From Legionella sp. PATHC035 (GTDB lineage: Bacteria > Pseudomonadota > Gammaproteobacteria > Legionellales > Legionellaceae), in contig NZ_JAPHOT010000001.1 of the NCBI RefSeq assembly GCF_026191115.1, positions 2,398,501 to 2,462,500 of the forward strand: DNA of 64,000 bases, read 5' to 3'. Each line of letters begins with the position of its first letter. Position 1 is the first letter of the stretch. Below are positions 17,604 to 27,049 of the stretch, piece by piece. The translations under genes and the position numbers were made by a program. The notes under the pieces were generated by a model that saw only the letters and a list, made by a program, of their open reading frames with translations, had not been told where the DNA came from and did not search any database.

Positions 17604-18968
17604 TTACCCATAAACACGTAACAAATATGCCATGACGGCACGTAAACCCATGACTTCGCCACCCTCTGGTTTACCAGGTTTGCTTTGTTCACTCCAGGCC
17701 ATAATGTCAAAATGCAGCCAAGACGTAGTTTGGGTGATGTAACGTTGGAGAAATAATGCAGCTATAATAGCTCCTGCATAAGGATAATCACTGCAGTTGG
17801 TCATATCTGCAATCGAAGATCGCAGGAATTTTTGATAGGCAGCAAATAAGGGTAAACGCCATACCGGATCAGCCGCTTTAGACGATGCATCAATGATTTC
17901 TGCGGCTAACGATTCGTCATTGGTAAAAAATGCTGACATTTCAGTACCTACAGAAACACGAGCTGAGGAAGATAAGGTTGCAAAGTCGATCAGTAAATCA
18001 GGTTGCTCCTCACATGCTTTGACCAAAGCATCAGCCATAATCAAACGTCCTTCTGCATCAGTATTATCCAGTTCCACGGTTAAGCCGTTGCGCATCACTA
18101 AAATATCGCCTGGCCTGTATGCATTGGGTCCAATCGCATTTTCCACAGCGGGAATCAGCAAATGTAAGCGAACAGGCAAGTGACGTGCCATAATCCATTG
18201 GGCGAGGCCTATCACATGTGCTGCACCTCCCATGTCTTTTTTCATGATGCGCATACCGTAAGCGGATTTGATATTCAGGCCTCCGGTGTCAAAACAAACC
18301 CCCTTACCGACCAACGCAACACGAGGATGTGTTTCATCTCCCCAGGTTAAAGAGAGTAAACGTGGTTCTGACTGGGCTGCGCGGCCTACTGCGTGAATGG
18401 CTGGAAAATTATCTCGTAACAGTTCATTACCAATCCATTGTTCAAATTTTGCATTATAGGTATCGGCTAAGGTTGCCACTACTTCTGCCATTTCTTTAGG
18501 ACCCAGATCACTGGCCGGTTCGTTGATGAGATCACGAACCAGAAAATGTGTCTGAGCCATTTGGAGTAAATCATCAACCTTTTGCGACTCAACCATTAAG
18601 ACACGAGGTGACGAAGAGTTTTTTTTGTATTTTTCAAATCGATATTGTGCCAATGCCCAATATAAGGCGGCCTCTTGCGAATAAGTTCCTTGAACTTGAT
18701 AGGTGTTCGCTGGTAGTAATTGAGCGGCATGGGCCATTGCCAATACCTGATTTTCATCTCCAGTCCCTATATATGCGCTCTCTAATAAACCATCAGCATT
18801 ATAAAACAAACAACAATCTCCCATTGCTCCATGAAACTGCATTTGTCCAAAATAGTTACGTTCAACTGAGGTGAATGAAGAACTTTGCTCTTCCCATTGT
18901 TTTTGGGAGATGAGATAAAGAGGGATTGGTCGGACACTATCTACCGTATAAAAGAGATCTGCTTGCAT
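17604..18968 (-). CDS. Leucyl aminopeptidase family protein (M17)
   Basis: Cytosolic dinuclear-metal aminopeptidase releasing N-terminal residues from peptides. The C-terminal catalytic domain shows G-K-G-V-C-F-D-T-G-G-L-N-I-K, M-K-K-D-M-G-G-A-A, and N-T-D-A-E-G-R-L (carboxylate metal ligands and the catalytic Arg). The N-terminal ~160 residues are the less conserved regulatory domain. The length of 454 is a little below PepA (about 500) and near PepB. I start at the ATG at 18968, after GAGAGC, rather than the TTG 12 bases upstream. Cys replaces a common Thr/Ile before F-D-T-G-G, which is unlikely to matter. Confidence 0.93.
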   Translation of the reverse strand: MQADLFYTVDSVRPIPLYLISQKQWEEQSSSFTSVERNYFGQMQFHGAMGDCCLFYNADGLLESAYIGTGDENQVLAMAHAAQLLPANTYQVQGTYSQEAALYWALAQYRFEKYKKNSSSPRVLMVESQKVDDLLQMAQTHFLVRDLINEPASDLGPKEMAEVVATLADTYNAKFEQWIGNELLRDNFPAIHAVGRAAQSEPRLLSLTWGDETHPRVALVGKGVCFDTGGLNIKSAYGMRIMKKDMGGAAHVIGLAQWIMARHLPVRLHLLIPAVENAIGPNAYRPGDILVMRNGLTVELDNTDAEGRLIMADALVKACEEQPDLLIDFATLSSSARVSVGTEMSAFFTNDESLAAEIIDASSKAADPVWRLPLFAAYQKFLRSSIADMTNCSDYPYAGAIIAALFLQRYITQTTSWLHFDIMAWSEQSKPGKPEGGEVMGLRAVMAYLLRVYG

Positions 18969-19280
18969 CGTTGCTCTCAATTCATTGTGTGAATGGAATG
19001 TTACAGTGTTTCAGTATCACCAGCTCAAGCGTCACCAGAGAGCTGCCCTCGCACTGAACCCTGTGCTGGATGGAGATCTCTCGTTAAGCTCATAAAAAAG
19101 CGGTTTCTGTAAGTCCTGTTGGATTCTTTTTTGATAATTAATTATTTATTCTGATTCATTTTTTGTCAAAGAAAGGGGTTAAATTATTTTTGAGAAATTT
19201 TTGTGCTCAACACATATTTCCCTAAAAATTGATATGCTTAGTAAAGATGACTTAATTTTATAATTGGAAATTTTGACCAA
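18969..19280. other. Intergenic region between divergent genes
   Basis: This 312-base gap holds the promoters for the aminopeptidase (leftward) and the permease (rightward). A TTGATA hexamer lies near 19230 with AT-rich sequence after it, but no well-spaced -10 box could be fixed. No gene is seen. Confidence 0.4.
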
Positions 19281-20642
19281 ATGAATATTAAGAATGAAGG
19301 AAAGCTTGCTGCGGATTCTCTGGGGATAGGTGAATCGATCATTATGGGAACGGCAGGAGCTGCGCCCGCTTTTAGCGTTGCTGCTGCGACGGCAACACTA
19401 GTCGCTACAGTGGGTACTTTAGCGCCGGGAAGTATTTTATATTGTGGATTTATCATGTTCGGTATTTCCTTGGCATTCATTCACCTGAACAAAGTCATTG
19501 TCAATGCAGGGGCTTCATATGCGTGGATATCCAAAATTTTTGGAATGTATTTAGGTTTTTTTGCCGGATGGGCGGTTTTAGTTTCATCCGCTGTATTTAT
19601 GGTTTCGGGTTCTATTCCTGCAGCCACAGCAACATTGTTACTCGTCGCGCCTCATCTGGTGGAAAGCCCGGGGTGGGTTACTTTGACCAGCATACTCTGG
19701 ATAACCATGATTTCAGCGATCGCTATTGCTGGAATAAAACCTACGGCATATCTTCAAATCTTAATGACTGGGTTTGAAGTGCTTATCTTATTTACAATTA
19801 TTAGTGTGGGTTTGATCAAGTTTGCACCTCATCCAGCGCATCCTTTCTCATTTTCCTGGCTTTCTTTTACTAGCTTTACTCCCGAGTTATTTGCAACAGG
19901 GGCATTAACCGCCGTCTTTTTCTACTGGGGCTGGGATGTTACCCTTAACTTAAATGAGGAAACTAAAAATACCCGGCATGCGCCGGGGATAGGAGCCTTT
20001 TGGTCTGTATTAATTATCATATGCATCTATGTCAGTTTTGCTATTGTAACCCTCCTGGCTCTCAATGATGATGAAATAAAGCATGCAGGAACAAATGTAA
20101 TTTTTGCAGTCGCAGAAAAAATAGTACCTAGTCCATGGAGCTACTTGGCGGTTCTTTGCGTGATGATCAGTACCATCGGTACCTTGCAGACTACCATCGT
20201 TCAGTTTACACGAACTCTATTTGCCGAGGCACGGGATGAAATAATTCATCCACGTTATGCGACCCTACATAAATCTCGAAATACCCCGTGGGTAGCAATT
20301 CTTTTTATCTGGTTTTTGGGCGTGATTTTATTAGTACTCTCTTCTAATTTTTCAACGGTAAACTTGATTATTAAAGATTCGGTGCATGCACTTGGTATTT
20401 TGGTTGCCTTTTATTATTCGTTAACGGGCTTTGCTTGTGCCTGGTACCATCGTTTTCTGTGGAACACTACAGCTGAATTACTCGGCTACATTATTTGGCC
20501 TACTTGTAGTGCGCTATTTTTGGTCTTTATCGCCTGCTTTAGTATCCCAAAATTTGATTTAGTGACCGATATTGTTGCATTGGGAGGAATTCTCCTGGGG
20601 TTTGTACCGTTATTAATCAAAAGAGTCTCACAAACGAAGTGA
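19281..20642 (+). CDS. APC-superfamily amino acid permease
   Basis: Inner-membrane secondary transporter, 453 residues with about twelve membrane segments. The N-terminal G-I-G-E-S-I-I-M-G-T-A-G-A-A-P-A motif is the substrate/Na+-site helix-1 pattern of the amino acid-polyamine-organocation superfamily. N-A-G-A-S-Y-A-W-I in segment 3 and the F-Y-W-G-W-D-V-T-L-N-L-N-E-E-T loop are also typical. Substrate specificity cannot be read. The next gene, 47 bases downstream, encodes a periplasmic amino-acid-binding-type protein, so the pair may handle the same solute, though such proteins normally work with ABC permeases. Confidence 0.88.
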   Translation: MNIKNEGKLAADSLGIGESIIMGTAGAAPAFSVAAATATLVATVGTLAPGSILYCGFIMFGISLAFIHLNKVIVNAGASYAWISKIFGMYLGFFAGWAVLVSSAVFMVSGSIPAATATLLLVAPHLVESPGWVTLTSILWITMISAIAIAGIKPTAYLQILMTGFEVLILFTIISVGLIKFAPHPAHPFSFSWLSFTSFTPELFATGALTAVFFYWGWDVTLNLNEETKNTRHAPGIGAFWSVLIIICIYVSFAIVTLLALNDDEIKHAGTNVIFAVAEKIVPSPWSYLAVLCVMISTIGTLQTTIVQFTRTLFAEARDEIIHPRYATLHKSRNTPWVAILFIWFLGVILLVLSSNFSTVNLIIKDSVHALGILVAFYYSLTGFACAWYHRFLWNTTAELLGYIIWPTCSALFLVFIACFSIPKFDLVTDIVALGGILLGFVPLLIKRVSQTK

Positions 20643-20689
20643 CATACTTTGGTGAGATAGGTTCTGCATGAGTGTAAAAGGAGTTATGT

Positions 20690-21529
20690 ATGTTAAGACA
20701 ATTTTCAAGAACATTATTTCTTTGTTTTTTAGTGTTTTTATTTTCTGCCCTTACTACCCGGTTAGCTTATGCAAACACTGAAAATTATCCCGCATTGCAT
20801 ACACTGAAACCAGGAACCCTTATTGTTGCTACTTATTTTACCAATCCGCCGTTTGAATATTTAAAAAATAAACAGGAAATTGGTTTTGAAGTGGATTTAA
20901 TTCGCGAAATTGCCAAAAGACTGCATTTACATTTAGAGTTTAAAAACACCCAATGGGAACAAATTATAAATGAATTGCGAGACCAGCACTATGATCTCAT
21001 TATGGGAGCGATTACGATCACCAATGAGCGCGAGAAAATAATTGCCTTTTCCAAGCCCTATATGACAACGACCTTAAGCATCGTGATTAATACCAAAAAA
21101 ACACCGCAGGCAAAAACGATTGCTGATTTAGACAATCTGACTATGGGTGTACAAGCCAAAACGACCGATTTTGATATCGCCAAACAGATGCAAAAAGAGG
21201 GACAAATTCGCGGAGTAAAAATATATCCATTTAAAAATTTTAACCTGGCAATAGATGACTTAATCGCAGGTAGGGTTGGTGCGGTGATGAAGGTATTTCC
21301 TGTAGCTTATTATTACGTTGAACACCATCCACAATTGAAAATTCTTGCTGCTGTGCCCAAAGCACCTCAGCCATTAGGCTTTGGCATGAATCCAGCCAAT
21401 CAGGAATTGGTTCAAGCAGTAAATCAGGCCCAAGCAGAAATGCAAGCCGATGGGACCTATGAAAAAATATTTAAGAAATGGTTTGGGGGAAGCCCAGATA
21501 AGAGTAATGGGAATCATCAAATAGAATAG
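20690..21529 (+). CDS. Periplasmic amino-acid-binding-type protein (SBP_bac_3)
   Basis: Extracytoplasmic solute-binding protein of family 3, 279 residues with a signal peptide (M1 to about A28). The fold signature begins at G-T-L-I-V-A-T-Y-F-T-N-P-P-F-E-Y and includes G-F-E-V-D-L-I-R-E-I-A (the classic F-D-x-D-L-x-x-x-I-A), M-G-A-I-T-I-T-N-E-R-E-K and F-S-K-P-Y. The start has AAGGAG six bases upstream. No ABC permease or ATPase gene adjoins it; the neighbour is an APC permease. It may be an orphan receptor or work with a distant ABC system. Confidence 0.88.
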   Translation: MLRQFSRTLFLCFLVFLFSALTTRLAYANTENYPALHTLKPGTLIVATYFTNPPFEYLKNKQEIGFEVDLIREIAKRLHLHLEFKNTQWEQIINELRDQHYDLIMGAITITNEREKIIAFSKPYMTTTLSIVINTKKTPQAKTIADLDNLTMGVQAKTTDFDIAKQMQKEGQIRGVKIYPFKNFNLAIDDLIAGRVGAVMKVFPVAYYYVEHHPQLKILAAVPKAPQPLGFGMNPANQELVQAVNQAQAEMQADGTYEKIFKKWFGGSPDKSNGNHQIE

Positions 21530-21584
21530 GTTGAGCCAAGGGGGCACAACCTAATATCTTTAACGCAACAAGGCTCGGTCACCC

Positions 21585-22121
21585 TCACTGAGCAGGAGTA
21601 TTATTTTTAAATCGCTGATAAATTCCAATCAATTCCGCATTACCAATAACATGTCCAGTCATTGCATTTAAAAGAATATCTCGTGTCGTCCCATCCCCCA
21701 AAGTTAATACCGTATCTAGAGCATATAATTTAAAATGATAACTATGAGCTAAACCAAAAGGAGGGCAAGGGCCTCGATATCCTAATCCTCCCCAACTGTT
21801 TTTTGCATTTGCGGCTCCCGGAGGAATTGGTCCCCCAGCACCTAATTCTTTTACAGTGGGCGGTATATTAAATACTATCCAGTGGGTCCAGGTACCTTCA
21901 TCTGCATCCGGATCGTCAACAACCAAGGCCAGTGACTGTGTGTTGTTTGGTATATTTTGCCAAGTTAAAGGAGGGGATTGATCCACGCCATTACACGTAT
22001 ATTGGTCCGGAATCATTGAATTCATTTTAAAGGATGCGCTTTCGATAGTGAAGGTATTAGCAAAACCATGGCAGTGAAAAAGAGAGAATGCAAAAAACAA
22101 AAGCAGAGAATTTTTTTTCAT
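21585..22121 (-). CDS. YbhB/YbcL-family PEBP-like secreted protein
   Basis: Phosphatidylethanolamine-binding-protein family (Raf-kinase-inhibitor-like), 178 residues with a signal peptide to about residue 21. It shows Y-T-C-N-G-V-D-Q-S-P-P-L-T-W, the D-P-D-A-D-E-G-T-W-T-H-W-I-V-F-N anion-binding motif, and G-P-C-P-P-F-G-L-A-H-S-Y-H-F. These line the ligand pocket in the bacterial family. The signal peptide puts it in the periplasm, unlike cytosolic YbhB. The cellular role of bacterial PEBPs is poorly known. The gene is convergent with the binding-protein gene. Confidence 0.92.
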   Translation of the reverse strand: MKKNSLLLFFAFSLFHCHGFANTFTIESASFKMNSMIPDQYTCNGVDQSPPLTWQNIPNNTQSLALVVDDPDADEGTWTHWIVFNIPPTVKELGAGGPIPPGAANAKNSWGGLGYRGPCPPFGLAHSYHFKLYALDTVLTLGDGTTRDILLNAMTGHVIGNAELIGIYQRFKNNTPAQ

Positions 22122-22426
22122 TTTATTGTTACTCCAACCTTTAAAAAATGAGTGAATTGACAGAAAAAGCCGTTATCAATTCATAGATTAGAAAAACAAA
22201 TGATAGTGCAGTGTTTGCTTCTCTTCAATTGAGTCCTTACAGATTCTTTAGAATAAAAAAATTCAGGTGCAAAGCTTTTAAAGGTTGATATAATTCACGC
22301 CCCTAAGTTTCGCCTAATATTTTTTCACTAAATTTAATTTATTGGCACATTGGTTTAGATGTTTCTAAATGTAATCTAGGCTGTGGCCCTTAATAGTTGG
22401 AATGAGTTGTTTTAAAGGAAACAGTA
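22122..22426. other. Intergenic region between divergent genes
   Basis: 305 AT-rich bases separate the PEBP gene and the MATE-type gene, both transcribed outward. No gene, repeat or clear operator is visible. Confidence 0.4.
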
Positions 22427-24190
22427 ATGCAAAAAAAAATTGAAGAAGTAAAAAATGAAAAAGCAGGAATGAGTATTAATGCAAGTTCTCAAGAACCAGA
22501 AAACCAACAAATAGTAATCCATGTTACTGATGCGGCTCATGCTTCTGAGGATCAATTAGATCCGGTCTCATTGGAAGAGCAAAAAGAAGATGAAGCTTTA
22601 ATTACGCCAATTAATGATTCTGAGGATGCAGATGAGGTTGCATATGGACTTTGGGATGTTTTTAAATCGCTAAGTTCGCTTTCTGTGCCAATGGCGCTTT
22701 CATTTACTTTTAGCTTTGAGATTTTTTTAATTGTTGTTTTGCTTAATGCACTCAGTGAAAATGAAGATGAAGCCGCTTCAGCCACATTAATTTCCACGAT
22801 GATCAATACCCTTTTAGTCGTTGGTATGGCTCCTTTGTTCTCCATGAGTGTGGTTGCCAGTAATAAAATTGGTGAACTTACCGAAGCTGAAAAAGAAGGG
22901 GAGACCAACGAATTAGTCTTGCAAGAAAAGCGTGATTATATAGCGGGCATCAGTCGTAATGGTCTTTGGCTTTCTGCCGTCCTCACCCCGCCGATTATGG
23001 CTGGCATGATCTTTTCCAAACCGATATTAACTACTCTTTTTGGACAGAATGATCAGGTCGCAGAGATTACCCAGCATTTTTTACGCGTTTATTCACCGGC
23101 AGTAGCTGGGGTGTTGACGCGAATATCTACAGAACAAATGATGTTTAGTTTTGGACGTTCTAAACCTGCTATGTTTATGGGGTTTGCAAGTCTTTTAGTG
23201 GGGACAGGCATTTCTTCCTGGCTCGGATTTGGTGGTTTAGGAATGCCCAAGATGAGAGGAGATGGCGTTGCCATTGGTTATGTCATTGAAGCTTATCTCA
23301 CTTCTTTAGCCTATGCTCTGTACCTAGCAAAACATAAAGATTTTAGTCAGTACGAATTTTTCAAGATTTTTAAAAAATTTTCCGGCCAGTTTGCACAACT
23401 TAAAGAGCTGTTGGCGATTGGTGGTTCGATTACTCTTTCTGTTGCAAGTGAAATGGCGATGTCTCTCTCAGTAAGCATCCTCTCAGGTATGTTGGGAACT
23501 AAGGAACAATCCGCCATCACTGATTTAAATCAGTATATATTCTTTAATTTCTTACTTTTAGCGGGGTTTGGGCAGGGTAATTCGCAAGAACTGAATCGAC
23601 TGATTGGTGCTAGAAAATACGAAAATGCAAGCCGTATGGGGAAATATGGATTATTAACTACTCTGACGTACACTGCTCCTGTTCCTATATTTTTTGCAGT
23701 GATGCCCGGTGTCCTGGTAATGGGAAATAATCCTGGGGAAGTAAAAGAGATGCTTAAATATTTGGCGCCCATGATGTCGGCTGGAGTCATTTTGGATTCG
23801 GCACGTTATAATCTTTTACAACAGTTAAGGGTTTTGAAGGATCTTAAAGGTTCAACTATGATTTCAGTTGCCGCGTTATCTCTGGGAATAACGGGATCGG
23901 CACTTCTTGGACTTAAAACCAAACTTGGGATTTATGGTGTAGCGGCAGGTTATACTGGAGGAGTTATTATCGCTCTTCCTGGATTAGCCTATAGATGGCG
24001 CAATCGCATCAATGCTGAAAAAATACAAGAAATTGCTGAAGAAACGCCTCCTGTAATTATGTCCTCTGCCAATTGTGTGGATGGTTTTTTTAGTCGTTTG
24101 CTCAAGTTGAAATATAAAGATGAAAACGAGAATTTGTTGGAGCATAAAGGAAAAACATATAATGCGATGGATAAAGCGCTAACTGTTTAA
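22427..24190 (+). CDS. MATE-type multidrug/organic cation exporter with acidic N-terminal extension
   Basis: Polytopic inner-membrane transporter related to MATE (MOP superfamily) exporters. About twelve hydrophobic segments run from residue ~80 to ~525; S-V-P-M-A-L-S-F-T-F in segment 1 and V-Y-S-P-type loops after segment 6 (L-R-V-Y-S-P-A) fit the family. At 587 residues it is over 100 longer than NorM-type proteins. The surplus is an N-terminal Glu/Asp-rich, probably disordered stretch (about 1-75) and a C-terminal tail of about 55. Such extensions recur in Legionella MATE paralogues. Substrate unknown. AAAGGAAA precedes the ATG. Confidence 0.8.
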   Translation: MQKKIEEVKNEKAGMSINASSQEPENQQIVIHVTDAAHASEDQLDPVSLEEQKEDEALITPINDSEDADEVAYGLWDVFKSLSSLSVPMALSFTFSFEIFLIVVLLNALSENEDEAASATLISTMINTLLVVGMAPLFSMSVVASNKIGELTEAEKEGETNELVLQEKRDYIAGISRNGLWLSAVLTPPIMAGMIFSKPILTTLFGQNDQVAEITQHFLRVYSPAVAGVLTRISTEQMMFSFGRSKPAMFMGFASLLVGTGISSWLGFGGLGMPKMRGDGVAIGYVIEAYLTSLAYALYLAKHKDFSQYEFFKIFKKFSGQFAQLKELLAIGGSITLSVASEMAMSLSVSILSGMLGTKEQSAITDLNQYIFFNFLLLAGFGQGNSQELNRLIGARKYENASRMGKYGLLTTLTYTAPVPIFFAVMPGVLVMGNNPGEVKEMLKYLAPMMSAGVILDSARYNLLQQLRVLKDLKGSTMISVAALSLGITGSALLGLKTKLGIYGVAAGYTGGVIIALPGLAYRWRNRINAEKIQEIAEETPPVIMSSANCVDGFFSRLLKLKYKDENENLLEHKGKTYNAMDKALTV

Positions 24191-24221
24191 ATGATCCATG
24201 GGGATGAATAGGGATATAAAA

Positions 24222-24644
24222 ATGACAGTTGAATGTGTTATTGATTTGATTGTGGCAAAAAAAGAAAAATCTTTTATTGTTTTCGAAGACGAGGGCTTCA
24301 TTGCCTTTTTGGACTCTCGTCCGCTTTTCCCGGGGCATACTTTATTAGCCCCAAAGATGCATATTGAAACATTATATGATCTGCCAGACTCGATGTTATC
24401 CCCGCTCTTTTCATTAACACAAAGAATTGGCAGCGCGGTTGAAAAAGCAATGGGCGCGGCAGGAAGTTTTATTGCAATAAATAACACCATCAGTCAAAGC
24501 ATACCCCATCTTCATATCCATATTGTTCCCAGAAACAAACACGATGGGCTGAAGGGCTTTTTTTGGCCACGAACTCATTATAGGGATGAACATCATAGGC
24601 TTGAAGTGCAAGAAAAAATTAGAAACCAGTTGCATTCTCATTAG
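24222..24644 (+). CDS. HIT-family nucleotide hydrolase/transferase
   Basis: Small cytosolic histidine-triad protein acting on nucleotide phosphoramidates or dinucleoside polyphosphates. The triad is H-L-H-I-H-I-V-P-R near the C-terminus, with the upstream F-E-D-E-G-F-I-A-F-L-D and G-H-T-L-L-A-P-K-M-H motifs of the HIT fold. An in-frame ATG 24 bases upstream exists, but AGGG eight bases before 24222 makes this the better start, giving 140 residues. It lies 31 bases after the MATE-type gene and could be co-transcribed. Confidence 0.92.
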   Translation: MTVECVIDLIVAKKEKSFIVFEDEGFIAFLDSRPLFPGHTLLAPKMHIETLYDLPDSMLSPLFSLTQRIGSAVEKAMGAAGSFIAINNTISQSIPHLHIHIVPRNKHDGLKGFFWPRTHYRDEHHRLEVQEKIRNQLHSH

Positions 24645-24740
24645 TTGTTTCTCTTGCAATAGAGGATCATTGCTATATGATAAAGATGTTAATAGACATC
24701 CCAGCGATTCAGCTCTTGAACGAACATTTAAGGGATAACC

Positions 24741-25307
24741 ATGCGCTTTCTAACCATTTTACTAGGATGTTACATCATGACCTCTAATACCGCAGCAGCT
24801 GATTCACCTAAACTCAATGACAATGCCTATGATTATTCCTTTCATACATTACGTGGGCATGAACTATTACCCCTATCATCATTCAGAGGAAAGGTATTAA
24901 TGATTGTCAATACGGCCTCAAAATGTGGTTTTACCCCTCAATATGCGCGTTTAGAGAAGCTTTACGAACACTATAAAGATCGTGGTTTAGTCATTTTGGG
25001 CGTTCCGTCAAATGACTTCGGCGGTCAAGAACCTGGGACTGAGCAAGAAATTGCAAGTTTTTGCCAGGTCAATTATGGGGTTACTTTTCCAATGACTGCA
25101 AAAGAGGTGGTTTCAGGCAAAAATGCACATCCATTTTATCTTTGGGCTAGAGAGAAATTAGGCTTTGGCACGGCACCAAAATGGAATTTCCATAAATACC
25201 TCATTAATCGGAAAGGGGAGTTAATTGATTATTTCTATTCAACGACCTCTCCTGAGGCTGGACGATTGGTCAAAGTTGTTGAAAAGGCTCTTGACGAAAA
25301 AGCTTAA
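24741..25307 (+). CDS. Glutathione peroxidase, exported form
   Basis: Thiol peroxidase reducing H2O2 and organic hydroperoxides. The peroxidatic Cys62 is in N-T-A-S-K-C-G-F-T, with P-S-N-D-F-G-G-Q-E-P near 104 (catalytic Gln) and W-N-F-H-K-Y-L-I (catalytic Trp/Asn). A hydrophobic N-terminus ending in N-T-A-A-A-D is a likely signal peptide, so this copy should act in the periplasm, unlike cytosolic BtuE. Length 188. It is probably an independent unit; the sequence after the stop is a repeat patch. Confidence 0.93.
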   Translation: MRFLTILLGCYIMTSNTAAADSPKLNDNAYDYSFHTLRGHELLPLSSFRGKVLMIVNTASKCGFTPQYARLEKLYEHYKDRGLVILGVPSNDFGGQEPGTEQEIASFCQVNYGVTFPMTAKEVVSGKNAHPFYLWAREKLGFGTAPKWNFHKYLINRKGELIDYFYSTTSPEAGRLVKVVEKALDEKA

Positions 25308-25309
25308 TG

Positions 25310-25500
25310 AAAGACCCTCATCCGCCCTAGCGGGCACCTTCCTCCCTAGGGGAGAAGGGATTTGGGGTACTATAAAAATCCTTTTTCCTGTTTCGAGATG
25401 AGACGTTGTCGCGTTATAAAATCCTCCCCCCGTTTCGGGAGAGAAATTGACGCTTTATAAATCCCCTCTCCCGTTTCGGGAGAGGGGCTGGGGTGAGGGA
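25310..25500. repeat. Palindromic GC-rich intergenic repeat patch with three tandem units
   Basis: Just after the peroxidase gene lies a compound element. At 25312-25358 two small hairpins (GCCC/GGGC and CCTTC-CTCCC/GGGAGAAGG) sit side by side. Three degenerate copies of a unit of about 41-44 bases follow, starting near 25371, 25415 and 25456; each reads TATAAA-ATCC, a C-rich run, GTTTCG and GAGA. The last copy contains a perfect 11-bp hairpin, 25463-25487. It lies between converging transcripts and may also terminate them. A related C/G-rich palindrome occurs at 36948-36979. Confidence 0.72.
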
Positions 25501-25541
25501 AAAAGAGTTTAAAAAAACAGGTTGCATCAAATTACCTAATA

Positions 25542-26966
25542 TTAAGCAACATCATACCCTCCGGCCACTTCATCATATACCTGGACAATACTATCAAGTA
25601 ATTGCGCTTTTTCTTGAATTAAACTCAATTTACTACGATCAAGATTAATTTTGGCATTGATTACATTGCGATAGTCTCTGGCTCCTGCTTTATATTGTGC
25701 TAAAGCGACAGCATATGCTTTTTTTGCTGCCCAATAGCCTTTTTGAATTTGCACATAGGATAAATGGTTTTTCTGTTCATTCGTAAGCGCATCATCGACA
25801 TCTGCAAATGCGGAATGCAGCGTACTCAAATACTCATAATAAGTTGCTTTGAATCCAGCTTTAGTTGATTTGATGTCTTCATAGGAACTGGCATTGAAAA
25901 TTTTGGTTGATGCAGCAGCTTGGGCAACCCAAATATTGGTGCTCACTTTTAAAATGTTTCTTAAATCAATGGAGGCACCTCCAATTAAACTGGTTAATGC
26001 GATGGTTGGAAAAAAAGCCGAATAAGCCATTCCAATTTGTGCTTGAGCTATTTTTAAATTATTTAAAGCAATCATAATGTCTGGGCGATTTTTCAAAACC
26101 GATGAGGGTAAGGATTGAGGAATCAAATGATTTAAGTTCAACGAAAGTACGCTTCGATGCGTCGTAATCGGGCCAGGATTTTGGTTCAATAAGAGGCGGA
26201 TGGTATTCTCATTTTGCGCGATGACACTTTCAATTTGAGGAATCTTGGCTTCTTCCTGGGACAGCTGTTGATCAATGTTGATTGGTACTTCAATATTGCT
26301 GGCGCCTTTCTTGAAACGAACCTGTTCCAGTTGATGCAGTTTCCTTAAATCACGAAGCAGTTCTTTCTCAACAGCCAGTTGTTCTCGTTGACTTAGGAGC
26401 ATAAAGTAGGCGCCACTCATTTGGCTGATAATCCCCAACTTTGTTGATTGAGCCTGGGCTTGCTCCATGGCTAATGAGGCTTTGGCTGATTTGATATTAT
26501 AAATATTATTTAAGATGTTCACGGTGTATTTTGGAGTAAAGCCAGTGTAGTATCCTCTAAATCTCAGGTGAGAAAGATTTGAAAAAAAAGGATTATTCGC
26601 CAATTGACCTCTGGGGGTCACATGGGAATTCCAAGTTCCGCCAGAAAAACCTGTCGCGGTCGCATCGAGTGTGGGGATCCATGCATATTGTGCTGCTTTA
26701 AGTTGAGCTTGTGCTTGCTCTATCGTTGCATATGACCTTTTAATTGTATCATTACATCTTAAGGCCTGCATAATCAGCTGATTAAGTTCGGGATCATGCA
26801 GTTTGTTCCACCATGCGACTCGACTTAGGTCGCTTTTATTATCGATGTATTTTATTCCACTACGCGAATTTTTAGGATAATTTACTTTTTCAGGAACAAG
26901 GCAGTTTTTGCAACAACCTGCAAGCAAAATGGCGGATAGATTCAATAAGATAATTTTTATTTTCAT
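25542..26966 (-). CDS. TolC-like outer-membrane efflux lipoprotein
   Basis: Outer-membrane channel component of a tripartite efflux pump, NodT/OprM type. A lipobox L-L-A-G-C gives lipidated Cys18. Two OEP repeats of long helices follow (Q-A-Q-A-Q-L-K-A-A near 85 and the equivalent near 310), with the R-P-D-I-M-I-A signature at the start of the second repeat and L-Q-Y/A-Q-Y-K-A-G-A-R-D-Y-like text near the end. Length 474. It is the last of four genes transcribed leftwards after the fusion protein, ATPase and permease, 83 bases from the permease. Together they form a complete ABC-type exporter. The substrate is unknown. Confidence 0.9.
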   Translation of the reverse strand: MKIKIILLNLSAILLAGCCKNCLVPEKVNYPKNSRSGIKYIDNKSDLSRVAWWNKLHDPELNQLIMQALRCNDTIKRSYATIEQAQAQLKAAQYAWIPTLDATATGFSGGTWNSHVTPRGQLANNPFFSNLSHLRFRGYYTGFTPKYTVNILNNIYNIKSAKASLAMEQAQAQSTKLGIISQMSGAYFMLLSQREQLAVEKELLRDLRKLHQLEQVRFKKGASNIEVPINIDQQLSQEEAKIPQIESVIAQNENTIRLLLNQNPGPITTHRSVLSLNLNHLIPQSLPSSVLKNRPDIMIALNNLKIAQAQIGMAYSAFFPTIALTSLIGGASIDLRNILKVSTNIWVAQAAASTKIFNASSYEDIKSTKAGFKATYYEYLSTLHSAFADVDDALTNEQKNHLSYVQIQKGYWAAKKAYAVALAQYKAGARDYRNVINAKINLDRSKLSLIQEKAQLLDSIVQVYDEVAGGYDVA

Positions 26967-27049
26967 AATGGTGCCAATTTAATCTAAATTTAATTAGGGT
27001 AGGTACATTTCGCTTGTCTTGGCTCAAGCGAACGAATTGTACACAGACC

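Noticed and set aside
17893..18183. Plus-strand open frame inside the aminopeptidase gene
   Set aside because: Fully antisense to conserved M17 catalytic motifs, with no signal or family.
25371..25500. Possible short CRISPR array
   Set aside because: Repeats are degenerate, contiguous and palindromic with no unique spacers or cas genes near; REP-like repeats explain them.
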